A stretch of 5,031 bases of DNA, from the NCBI GenBank assembly GCA_902767235.1, contig CACXGR010000092.1:1-5031 (forward strand). Reading direction: 5' to 3'. The translations under genes and the position numbers were made by a program. Shown here in pieces: positions 1 through 5,031 of the stretch. Each line of letters opens with the position of its first letter. The first letter of the stretch is position 1. The notes beneath the pieces were generated by a model. That model was not told the DNA's origin. It ran no database searches and worked only from the letters and a program-made list of their open reading frames with translations. Source of the stretch: an uncultured Lachnospiraceae bacterium (GTDB lineage Bacteria > Bacillota > Clostridia > Lachnospirales > Lachnospiraceae).

Positions 1-72
1 CTTCTTGTCCTTGGTGGTATTGTAGTTACGCTGCTTGCACTCTGTGCAGGATAATGTAATTCTTGTACGCAT
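1..72 (-). CDS. rpmG: 50S ribosomal protein L33 (5' part, runs off left edge)
   Basis: The first 24 codons, read leftwards from the ATG at 72..70, give MRTRITLSCTECKQRNYNTT followed by KDKK, the typical N-terminus of bacterial L33, a small protein of the large ribosomal subunit (usually about 49 residues). The CTEC pair (Cys9, Cys12) is the first half of the zinc-ribbon, so this is the zinc-binding 'C+' form; the second CxxC would lie off the window. A strong GGAGGT ribosome binding site at 86..81 sits 8 bases before the ATG and fixes the start. In Firmicutes rpmG is commonly followed by (tRNA-Trp) secE and nusG, so these are expected beyond the left edge; that is inference. The gene is only partial here because the window ends. 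Confidence 0.93.
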   Translation of the reverse strand, partial: MRTRITLSCTECKQRNYNTTKDKK

Positions 73-105
73 TATAAGTCACCTCCGCGTGGATTTTCAT
101 GAATA

Positions 106-139
106 ACAGGCCATTTAAGCGCATAAAAAAAAGACCTGT
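106..139 (-). repeat. Stem-loop in the rpmG leader
   Basis: ACAGGTC (139..133) can pair with GGCCTGT (112..106) as a 7-bp stem with one G-U pair, closing a 20-base loop that begins with eight T and includes TTTA/TAAA that could pair further. It lies wholly within the predicted leader, between the transcription start and the ribosome binding site. It could be a weak regulatory or processing structure; there is no direct evidence for a function. Confidence 0.3.
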
Positions 140-173
140 GACAATCTCGAATATAAACTTAGCATAATTGTCA
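139..173 (-). repeat. Inverted repeat flanking the rpmG -10 box
   Basis: TGACAAT (173..167) and its exact complement ATTGTCA (145..139) form 7-bp arms separated by 21 bases that contain the predicted -10 box. The left arm is in the promoter spacer, so a transcript from this promoter would not contain both arms; it could act as a two-site DNA operator. In read-through RNA from glf it could fold just upstream of a run of eight T (132..125). Function is unproven and short arms can arise by chance. Confidence 0.35.
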
Positions 174-184
174 TGGATAGTCAA
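156..184 (-). promoter_or_regulatory. Probable sigma-A promoter of rpmG
   Basis: On the minus strand TTGACT (184..179) is followed after 17 bases by TAAGTT (161..156), which is preceded by TG one base upstream (extended -10, TGcTAAGTT). The -35 is a 5/6 match to TTGACA and the spacing is ideal; the -10 hexamer is weaker. Transcription would start near 150 and give a leader of roughly 75-80 bases before rpmG. The -35 lies only about ten bases past the glf hairpin, so the terminator and this promoter are packed together. Confidence 0.55.
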
Positions 185-189
185 CAGAA

Positions 190-230
190 TTTTAACGGTA
201 CATCCCCTGTACTTGCAGAAGATGTACCGT
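190..230 (-). terminator. Probable terminator hairpin downstream of glf
   Basis: Thirteen bases past the glf stop, perfect 10-bp arms ACGGTACATC (230..221) and GATGTACCGT (204..195) extend inward through UUCUG/CAGGG (two G-U pairs) to a 15-bp stem with the 6-base loop CAAGTA. The following bases TAAAATTCTG form only a poor U-tract. The position and stem strength suggest transcription termination of the glf unit, perhaps Rho-assisted or leaky. On the other strand no T-run follows, so it does not look bidirectional. Confidence 0.6.
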
Positions 231-242
231 CCGGTTCCGTAT

Positions 243-1406
243 TCAGCCGGCGAGCTCCTTCGCCGCCGCATCCAGTGACGCGCGGATCACCTTGTCCATG
301 TCAAAATATTTGTAGAGGCCCAGTCTGCCGCCGAAGAGCACATTCTTTTTCTCTTCCGCCAGCGCGCGGTACTTGGCGTAGACCGCATCGTTCTTCTCAT
401 TGTTGACGGGGTAGTAGGGATCCATGCCCTTCTCCCAGGTGACCGGATACTCTCTTGTGATGATCGTGCCCCTGATGGGCTCCCCGGTCTCGGAATCCTT
501 TCCGAACTCAAAGAACTTGTGCTCGATGATGCGGGTGAAGGGGACTTCACGCTCCGTGTAGTTCACGACCGCATTGCCCTGGAAGTTGTCCACATCGGGC
601 AGCTCCTCGGTCTCGAACCGGAGCGAGCGGTATTCCAGAGGGCCGTAGCAGCTGTCGAAGAACTCGTCGATCATGCCGGTGAAGAGGACCTTGTCAAATG
701 TGTCGCCGCCCATCTCGAAGACCGTGCTGCCATCCTGTGCGGGGATCTCTCTGACCGCCTTCTTGAAATCGACGCCGAGCTTTACCGGAATGCCTTCCAG
801 CAGCTTCTCGACCATGCCGGTATAGCCGCCCTTGGGGATTCCCTGGTAAGGATCGTTAAAATAGTTGTTGTCAAATGTGAACCGGAAAGGCAGCCGCTTG
901 ATGATGAAGGCGGGGAGTTCCTTGCAGTCCCTGCCCCACTGCTTCTCCGTGTAGCCCTTGACGAGTTTCACGTATACATCTCTTCCGGCGAGGGAGAGCG
1001 CCTGCTCTTCGAGGTTGGACGGATTCTCCACAGCGGCCTCTTTTCTCTGGCGCTCGATGATCTCCATTGCCTGGGCCGGCGTCTGGATATCCCACATCTT
1101 GCAGAAAGTATTCATATTAAAAGGAAGATTATACAGCTCATCCTTGTAGCGCGCCACCGGGCTGTTGATGTAATTGTTGAACTCTGCCAGCTCCTGGACA
1201 TACTTCCACACTTCCTTGTCCGAGGTATGGAAGATATGAGCGCCGTAGCGGTGGACATTGATCCCGTTTTTCTTTTCTGTGTAAATGTTGCCGGCAAGAT
1301 GGTCCCTGCGGTCAATGACAAGGCACTTCTTCCCGGCCTTCTTCATTTCGTGTGCGAAGACCGCGCCGTAAAGTCCGGCTCCTGTGATGAGATAATCGAA
1401 CTGCAT
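243..1406 (-). CDS. glf: UDP-galactopyranose mutase
   Basis: A flavoenzyme that interconverts UDP-galactopyranose and UDP-galactofuranose in the cytoplasm, supplying galactofuranose for cell-surface glycans. The 387-residue protein has the family's usual length. It shows the N-terminal FAD-binding Rossmann motif GAGLYG (9-14) followed by the acidic end of strand 2 (VIDRRDHLAGN, 30-40), and RYGAHIFHT (53-61). KGYTEKQWG (150-158) carries the substrate-stacking Trp157, and KRLPFR (170-175) the conserved Arg171. Further signatures are FDNNYFNDPYQGIPKGGYT (178-196), Arg292 in FTRIIEHKFFE, and FGGRLGLYKYFDMD (358-371) with Arg361, Tyr367 and Asp369, which correspond by alignment of motifs to Arg340, Tyr346 and Asp348 of the E. 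coli enzyme. All expected active-site residues seem present. The ATG at 1406 is preferred over the in-frame GTG at 1412, which lies within the ribosome binding site. It follows the HTH gene by 31 bases and is probably co-transcribed with it. No glycosyltransferase or other glycan gene is in view. Confidence 0.96.
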   Translation of the reverse strand: MQFDYLITGAGLYGAVFAHEMKKAGKKCLVIDRRDHLAGNIYTEKKNGINVHRYGAHIFHTSDKEVWKYVQELAEFNNYINSPVARYKDELYNLPFNMNTFCKMWDIQTPAQAMEIIERQRKEAAVENPSNLEEQALSLAGRDVYVKLVKGYTEKQWGRDCKELPAFIIKRLPFRFTFDNNYFNDPYQGIPKGGYTGMVEKLLEGIPVKLGVDFKKAVREIPAQDGSTVFEMGGDTFDKVLFTGMIDEFFDSCYGPLEYRSLRFETEELPDVDNFQGNAVVNYTEREVPFTRIIEHKFFEFGKDSETGEPIRGTIITREYPVTWEKGMDPYYPVNNEKNDAVYAKYRALAEEKKNVLFGGRLGLYKYFDMDKVIRASLDAAAKELAG

Positions 1407-1409
1407 ATT

Positions 1410-1416
1410 CACCTCT
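1410..1416 (-). promoter_or_regulatory. Ribosome binding site that decides the glf start
   Basis: AGAGGTG (1416..1410) is followed by AAT and then ATG (1406..1404). A longer reading frame could begin at the GTG at 1412..1410, but that codon is the end of this Shine-Dalgarno sequence and has no other site upstream in the AT-rich spacer. The ATG is therefore the likely start and the protein begins MQFDYLITGAG, as is typical for the family. Confidence 0.75.
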
Positions 1417-1437
1417 TAATAATTAATAATAAAATGT

Positions 1438-1788
1438 TTACTGCGCCTGCGCCCGGTACTCGGAGATCTTTGTGTAATCATCCATGATCTCCATGACCCT
1501 TTTCCTGCCGGTCTTGTTAAGGCTCCAGTACTTGTCCATAACACGGCGGGTCGCGATCTGCGATGAAAGTGAATTTCCCTCTTCAAGGGGCGTAAAGTCC
1601 AGCGGATTGAGTGACAGCGCCTCGCATATACGTATCACCGTGCTGTATGCCATTCCGTCCACGCCTCTTTCCAGAGCAGTGATCAGCGTACTGTATGGTA
1701 TGTTCATCTGTACCGCAAACTGGCGTATGCTCTTATACCTCGACAAAATGACTTTCTTCAGTACTTCCGCCTTCATTTTACTGTTCAT
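1438..1788 (-). CDS. Small Xre-like helix-turn-helix DNA-binding protein
   Basis: A 116-residue protein, probably a transcriptional regulator. Residues about 10-66 fit a Cro/C1 (Xre)-type helix-turn-helix: SIRQFAVQMNIPYSTLITAL (20-39) supplies the first helices with the turn at MNIP, and STVIRICEALSLNPLDF (49-65) is the classic closing helix of the fold. The C-terminal part (81-113) carries YWSLNKTGRKRVMEIMDDY, a short helical segment often seen after the HTH in phage-type and Clostridia repressors; no LexA-like peptidase or ligand domain is present. GGAGGT (1800..1795), 6 bases before the ATG, supports the start. The gene precedes glf by 31 bases with no terminator between, so the two probably form one unit. 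A promoter overlapping the end of the kinase gene and a direct repeat at 1809-1830 lie upstream, which would fit autoregulation. The DNA target and any role in glf control are not shown by the sequence. Confidence 0.85.
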   Translation of the reverse strand: MNSKMKAEVLKKVILSRYKSIRQFAVQMNIPYSTLITALERGVDGMAYSTVIRICEALSLNPLDFTPLEEGNSLSSQIATRRVMDKYWSLNKTGRKRVMEIMDDYTKISEYRAQAQ

Positions 1789-1808
1789 TCTGAAACCTCC
1801 ATTTCATG

Positions 1809-1830
1809 TAACCAAAAACTAGCCAAAAAG
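1809..1830 (-). repeat. Tandem 11-bp direct repeat upstream of the HTH gene
   Basis: CTTTTTGGCTA (1830..1820) is followed directly by GTTTTTGGTTA (1819..1809); 9 of 11 positions agree. The period is about one helical turn, so two identical faces of the DNA would be presented side by side. It lies 21-42 bases before the HTH start codon, just upstream of the ribosome binding site. It is a candidate operator for the HTH protein or a leader element; the AT-rich composition makes chance similarity possible. Confidence 0.4.
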
Positions 1831-1919
1831 TCTCAGATACTTACATCCCGGTATTTTCATATTTCCGTCAAAGTAAGTCATCCAATCCGGAATATTGCGC
1901 CGTGATCCGGCAACATATT

Positions 1920-1949
1920 ATTATACCATCATTTTCACTTTAAACACAA
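1920..1949 (-). promoter_or_regulatory. Probable promoter of the HTH-glf unit
   Basis: A perfect TATAAT (1925..1920) with the extended -10 TG (TGgTATAAT, from 1928) stands 18 bases after TTGTGT (1949..1944), a moderate -35. It overlaps the last codons and the stop of the histidine kinase gene. Transcription from about 1912 would give a leader of some 120 bases ahead of the HTH gene. No convincing terminator is seen between the kinase and the HTH gene, so read-through from the upstream operon may also feed this unit. Confidence 0.55.
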
Positions 1950-3171
1950 TGGTATCTTCATCCTTATATCGGACAGATAGATCCGCCCGGTTGGCTGCTG
2001 CGATCGCCTTCGCTGCGCTCAGTCCGATCCCGTATCCGCCGCCCTTCTGCGTCCTCGAGCTGTCCTGTCTGTAGAATCTGTCAAAATAGATCCCCGGGTC
2101 CTCCGCCGCCTGTTTGGGATCGATCGTATTGCTCTGCTCCAGGACCACGGAGCGCCCGTCCCGGTACGCCGTGACGGAGATCTTTCCGCCTTCCGGCGTA
2201 TATTTGACCGCATTGTCAAACAGGATCCCGAAGAGCTGGATCAGGCTGCCGCGGTTGCCGCAGACATCGAGGTGGGGAACGTTGCAGACGATCTCGATAT
2301 TTTTGCCGCGGGCCGGTTCCTCGTAATCGGACTCCGCCATGTCGATCAGGTCGGCGATATCGATCTGCTCCATCGGAAGGTTCACATCCGCCTCATCCAT
2401 TTTGGACAAGGTCAGCAGATTCTGCATCAGCTCGCTGAGCCTCACGGTCTGAGCTTTGATATTGGCCGTCCATTTGGACTGTCCGTTATACAATTCCAGT
2501 GCCTCCGTATTGGCCAGGATGATCGCCAGCGGCGTCTTGAGCTCGTGGCCTGCGTTCGTGACAAACTGCCTCTGCCGTTTCATGTTGTCGGCAATGGGCG
2601 CGATGGTCCTGCGCGACAGGGCCGCTACCAAAAGGAGCATGAGCAGCCAGCAGACCGCCGCTATGGCCAGCGATATCACGAACAGGTTCACGATCGAAGC
2701 AGTCTGGGCTGACACATCGATAAAGACAGCCGTCCTGCCGCCGTCCTTCTCCTTAATATAATAGAAGAATCTTTCTTTTATACCGGACGTGCTGCCCCCC
2801 TCTGCGGCCTCCTGTGCCATGGCGGCAGCTTCATCCTCCGTCACGGAATAGATCCGCGAGACATCCGTGCTGCTGATCCCGCCTTCCTCATCGAAACGGA
2901 CAAGGAAGAAGCGGTAGGACAGCGCATTGTCAACGGTCAGCCGTCTTTTGCCCTCCCCTTTGGGAAATTTCCCGCCGCCGTGCTCCATCACTCCGTCCTC
3001 ACCCGGCTGCGGGAGCCCGTCGTTGTCTGTGAGCATTTCTGCCATCCACCTGACATTTTTGTATACATTGTAGGTGTACAGCCCGCCGGTGGCCAGCACG
3101 ATGACGAGGATGAGCACGGTGATCGCGGTCATCGCCGTGATCACAAATCTTTTTTGAAGCGTTCCGATCAT
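1921..3171 (-). CDS. Membrane sensor histidine kinase
   Basis: A 416-residue kinase that would autophosphorylate and pass the phosphate to the response regulator encoded just upstream. A first membrane segment spans about residues 10-34, an extracytoplasmic sensor region about 35-157 (no recognised domain; it includes a Gly/Lys-rich stretch near 64-77), and a second membrane segment about 160-184. The H-box NAGHELKTPL (206-215) carries the phosphoacceptor His209 in a HisKA domain with an EphxxT/S-like 'HELKTP' core. The ATPase domain has the N-box FGILFDNAVKYTP (313-325, Asn320), the F-box YFDRFYR (362-368) and the G2 box GGGYGIGLS (377-385). The usual DxGxG G1 box is replaced by EQSNTID (345-351), a variation seen in many Clostridia kinases of this type. 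GGAGA (3183..3179), 7 bases before the ATG, supports the start. The gene lies 19 bases after the regulator and ends with tandem stops TAA TAA. The ligand is unknown. Confidence 0.93.
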   Translation of the reverse strand: MIGTLQKRFVITAMTAITVLILVIVLATGGLYTYNVYKNVRWMAEMLTDNDGLPQPGEDGVMEHGGGKFPKGEGKRRLTVDNALSYRFFLVRFDEEGGISSTDVSRIYSVTEDEAAAMAQEAAEGGSTSGIKERFFYYIKEKDGGRTAVFIDVSAQTASIVNLFVISLAIAAVCWLLMLLLVAALSRRTIAPIADNMKRQRQFVTNAGHELKTPLAIILANTEALELYNGQSKWTANIKAQTVRLSELMQNLLTLSKMDEADVNLPMEQIDIADLIDMAESDYEEPARGKNIEIVCNVPHLDVCGNRGSLIQLFGILFDNAVKYTPEGGKISVTAYRDGRSVVLEQSNTIDPKQAAEDPGIYFDRFYRQDSSRTQKGGGYGIGLSAAKAIAAANRADLSVRYKDEDTIVFKVKMMV

Positions 3172-3190
3172 TTTATATTCTCCGCGCTGT

Positions 3191-3859
3191 TCAGATCGTG
3201 AGCGTATATCCGATATTTCTCTTGGCCGTGATCCTGACCCGGGATCCCACCGCCGCGATCCTCTTTCTCAGATATGAGATGTACACCCACACAGCGCCGA
3301 CATCCGCCTCCGTGTCATACCCCCACACTTTTTCCAGCAGGTCTTCGGAGGAGAGGTAAATGCCGTGATTGAGCATGAGCACTTCCATCATTTGGTATTC
3401 GACTTTGGGAAGGACGATCTTTTTTTCTCCGCACCTGAGTTCCGAGCTGCCGCTGTCGAGCAGCAGGTCTCCGAATTCCCGGACGTCCGGATGGTACTCC
3501 TCCTTGCGGCGGAGCATCGCCCGGATCCTGGCCAGCAGTTCTCCCATTGCAAAGGGCTTGGGGAGATAGTCGTCCGCTCCGGCGTCCAGGCCCTGTATGC
3601 GGTCCTCGATCTCAGACTTTGCCGTGAGCAGGAGCACCGGCGTCCTGCATCCCTCTTTTCTGATCCTGGTGAGCACCTCCAGGCCGCTCATCCCCGGCAT
3701 CATAATGTCCATGATGATGCCGTCATAGCTGCCGGCCCGGATGTAGTCCAGCGCCGTATTCCCGTCATAAACCGCATCGACCTGATAGCGGTGGTACTCC
3801 AGAATATCCGTGACAGCCTCCGACATGGCCGGCTCGTCTTCCGCCAGCAAAAGTTTCAT
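3191..3859 (-). CDS. OmpR/PhoB-family response regulator
   Basis: A 222-residue transcription factor acting with the adjacent histidine kinase. The receiver domain (1-117) has the acidic pair Glu7/Asp8, the phosphoacceptor Asp51 in IIMDIMMPGMSG, the switch Thr79 (LLLTAK) and Lys101 (LPKPF), so all catalytic positions are intact. The C-terminal winged helix (about 127-222) shows VEYQMMEVLM, EDLLEKVWGYD, the recognition-helix segment VGAVWVYISYLRKRI and the wing RNIGYTL. Length is normal for the family. The start codon overlaps the stop of the preceding lipoprotein gene (ATGA, 3859..3856), indicating translational coupling, and AAGGAG (3873..3868) inside that gene is its ribosome binding site. 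Its target genes are unknown; autoregulation of the operon would be usual for the family, but the operon promoter is off the window. Confidence 0.95.
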   Translation of the reverse strand: MKLLLAEDEPAMSEAVTDILEYHRYQVDAVYDGNTALDYIRAGSYDGIIMDIMMPGMSGLEVLTRIRKEGCRTPVLLLTAKSEIEDRIQGLDAGADDYLPKPFAMGELLARIRAMLRRKEEYHPDVREFGDLLLDSGSSELRCGEKKIVLPKVEYQMMEVLMLNHGIYLSSEDLLEKVWGYDTEADVGAVWVYISYLRKRIAAVGSRVRITAKRNIGYTLTI

Positions 3860-5019
3860 GAATCGCTCTCCTTAGCCGCGGTCGTCTCTGCAGCGCTGTC
3901 TTCTGCCGTCTTCTCCTGGTCCGGTCTCTCCACATCGAGTTCCTCGTATGTGCCGGAAGGTTCCCAGCCGACCGCTTCTGCCATGACCGGGTTGTACCAT
4001 GCGGAAGCCGTGTCCGAGAGCCGGTCGATCGCCATCTTGGCGGTATTTCCGCGGTCCTCGTCCTCTTCATCCACTTCGCCGTCTTCGCCGCCGTAGACAA
4101 GGATGTCATAGGCCATGTTGGCCGCCTCCGTGCCGATCGCATAATAGTCGACGCCGTAGGATACGAGCCCGCCCTTTTTGCACATGTCGCCGTCAGAGGT
4201 AAAGACCTTGGTGCCGTACTCCACGGCGTACTTACTGACCACATCCATGTTCACTGCCAAAACATTGTCGCAGGGCAGGTAAATGACTCCGTTCTCCTCA
4301 CAGGCCGCCTTGACCTTCTCTTCCATATCGGCCGCGCCGGTAAAGGTGTACTCTTTCCAGGGCGTATCCGCGTCGCTGAGATATTTTTCCATGAGCCTGC
4401 ACTGGAACTCGGAATTCACCTCTTCACTGCAGAACAGGATGCCGATCTGTTCTCCGTCCGAATTCAGCTGCAGCAGGAGATCTCTCTGGGAGACCATGGG
4501 AGGGAGGTCGGAGATACCCGTCACATTTCCGCCGGGCTCGCCGTTGGAACTGACGCCGCCGGCGATGATGAAATCCGTCACCGCTGCGCCGACGATCGGG
4601 ATATCTTTCGTCTGCGCGGCCGCCTGCCTGAGCGCGCCCGATCCGGCTGCCAGGATCAGGTCATCCTTGTCCTGGATAAAATGGTCAATGATCTCATTGG
4701 TCTTTTCATCGGTACCGTCGGAGACCTTCTCGTCGAGCACCACCTCATCTCCCAGAAGTTCGCTCAGGTGATCCCTGAACCCTTCTGCCGCCAGGCTCAG
4801 CGCCCCGTGATCCGCCTGCTGTATGACGCCCACATAGTACTTGCCCTCTTCGTGTACGGCCGGCGTATATTTTTCCACCGCTGCCTTCTCCTCGACAGTG
4901 GCCGCTGCCGCGGCATTCTGCTGCTCTTTATCTGAGCTCTCTTCCTTTTTCCTGCCGCCGCAGGCTGTCGCTGCGAGCATTACGAAGCACAGTACTGCTG
5001 CCATTACTCTTTTGTTCAT
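3856..5019 (-). CDS. ABC_sub_bind (TrpX/COG2984-like) substrate-binding lipoprotein
   Basis: A 387-residue secreted lipoprotein that would bind a small ligand outside the membrane. The N-terminus MNKRVMAAVLCFVMLAATAC is a lipoprotein signal with Cys20 as the lipidated residue (lipobox ATAC, with Ala rather than Leu at -3). A Lys/Glu/Ala-rich linker (21-58) follows. The binding fold begins at YYVGVIQQADHGAL (61-74). Family hallmarks are DLILAAGSGALRQAAAQT (120-137), DIPIVGAAVTDFIIAGGV (139-156), PGGNVTGISDLPP (162-174), GILFCSEEVNSE (193-204), GVIYLPCDN (244-252) and GVDYYAIGTEAANMAYDIL (289-307), ending with AWYNPVMAEAVGW (340-352). The protein is longer than the usual 320-340 residues because of an acidic insert (GEDGEVDEEDEDRG, 311-324) and a charged tail (358-387). 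GAGGAG at 5031..5026, 6 bases before the ATG, sets the start. Unlike typical members it is followed by a two-component system, not by a permease and ATPase. Ligands in this family include aromatic amino acids; the ligand here cannot be told. Confidence 0.92.
   Translation of the reverse strand: MNKRVMAAVLCFVMLAATACGGRKKEESSDKEQQNAAAAATVEEKAAVEKYTPAVHEEGKYYVGVIQQADHGALSLAAEGFRDHLSELLGDEVVLDEKVSDGTDEKTNEIIDHFIQDKDDLILAAGSGALRQAAAQTKDIPIVGAAVTDFIIAGGVSSNGEPGGNVTGISDLPPMVSQRDLLLQLNSDGEQIGILFCSEEVNSEFQCRLMEKYLSDADTPWKEYTFTGAADMEEKVKAACEENGVIYLPCDNVLAVNMDVVSKYAVEYGTKVFTSDGDMCKKGGLVSYGVDYYAIGTEAANMAYDILVYGGEDGEVDEEDEDRGNTAKMAIDRLSDTASAWYNPVMAEAVGWEPSGTYEELDVERPDQEKTAEDSAAETTAAKESDS
3868..3873 (-). 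promoter_or_regulatory. Ribosome binding site of the response regulator, inside the lipoprotein gene
   Basis: AAGGAG (3873..3868) stands 8 bases before the ATG at 3859. It lies within codons for the last residues of the lipoprotein (AAKESDS), so the two genes share sequence and are very likely translated from one mRNA. Confidence 0.8.
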
Positions 5020-5025
5020 TGATCA

Positions 5026-5031
5026 CTCCTC
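5026..5031 (-). promoter_or_regulatory. Ribosome binding site of the lipoprotein gene
   Basis: GAGGAG (5031..5026) lies 6 bases (TGATCA) before the ATG at 5019. It is cut by the window edge, so any operon promoter or upstream gene cannot be seen. A TGA at 5025..5023 could be the stop of a gene further right, but this cannot be decided here. Confidence 0.75.

Noticed and set aside
73..242. tRNA or riboswitch between glf and rpmG
   Set aside because: No cloverleaf or known riboswitch core could be drawn; the space is filled by the hairpin, promoter and short inverted repeats.
26..271. 81-codon minus-strand frame covering the gap between glf and rpmG
   Set aside because: It overlaps the glf end, the terminator hairpin, the rpmG promoter and the rpmG start in another frame; rpmG is clearly the real gene.
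1410..1412. GTG as an earlier start for glf (adds two residues)
   Set aside because: The GTG is part of the Shine-Dalgarno sequence used by the ATG at 1406.
519..1487. 322-codon open frame on the plus strand opposite glf
   Set aside because: It is an antisense shadow of a well-supported glf gene; GC-rich codons on one strand keep the opposite strand open, and the protein resembles no family.
1882..1920. Terminator after the kinase gene
   Set aside because: Only weak or bulged stems (for example TTGCCG with CGGCGCAA) can be drawn and no T-run follows, so a terminator is not supported.
2272..2712. 146-codon plus-strand frame opposite the histidine kinase
   Set aside because: It lies wholly within the kinase catalytic region and has no ribosome binding site or recognisable domain.
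3365..4096. 243-codon plus-strand frame opposite the response regulator and the lipoprotein gene's end
   Set aside because: It crosses two convincing minus-strand genes and their overlap; its composition (His-, Arg-, Ser-rich) is that of an antisense shadow.

Overview
The window reads as a stretch of a Firmicutes chromosome, most likely a Lachnospiraceae-type Clostridium relative. This is inferred from the family make-up, moderate-to-high GC genes with AT-rich gaps, strong AGGAGG-type ribosome binding sites and a zinc-ribbon form of ribosomal protein L33. All six protein genes lie on the minus strand, so transcription runs from right to left. There is no sign of an insertion sequence, CRISPR array or tRNA, and no gene-free stretch longer than about 170 bases.

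Right part (1921-5031): a tight three-gene operon. It starts with a lipoprotein of the ABC_sub_bind (TrpX/COG2984-like) substrate-binding family. An OmpR/PhoB-type response regulator follows, overlapping it by an ATGA, and then a membrane sensor histidine kinase 19 bases further on. No permease or ATPase gene is visible. The arrangement suggests that the binding protein may serve the two-component system as an external ligand sensor, or that the transporter is encoded elsewhere.

Middle part (243-1920): a small Xre-like helix-turn-helix protein followed 31 bases later by glf (UDP-galactopyranose mutase), probably as a two-gene unit. A promoter with an extended -10 box overlaps the end of the kinase gene. 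A tandem 11-bp direct repeat just upstream of the regulator's ribosome binding site could be its own operator. glf is followed by a 15-bp hairpin that looks like a terminator with a poor U-tract.

Left part (1-242): the first 24 codons of rpmG (ribosomal protein L33), running off the left edge, with a recognisable promoter and two inverted repeats in the promoter/leader region. In Firmicutes rpmG usually precedes secE and nusG, which would lie beyond the left edge.

The genes themselves belong to known families. The points most worth a second look are the binding-protein/two-component operon without a transporter, the pairing of glf with a DNA-binding protein away from other glycan genes, and the repeats around the two small promoters.
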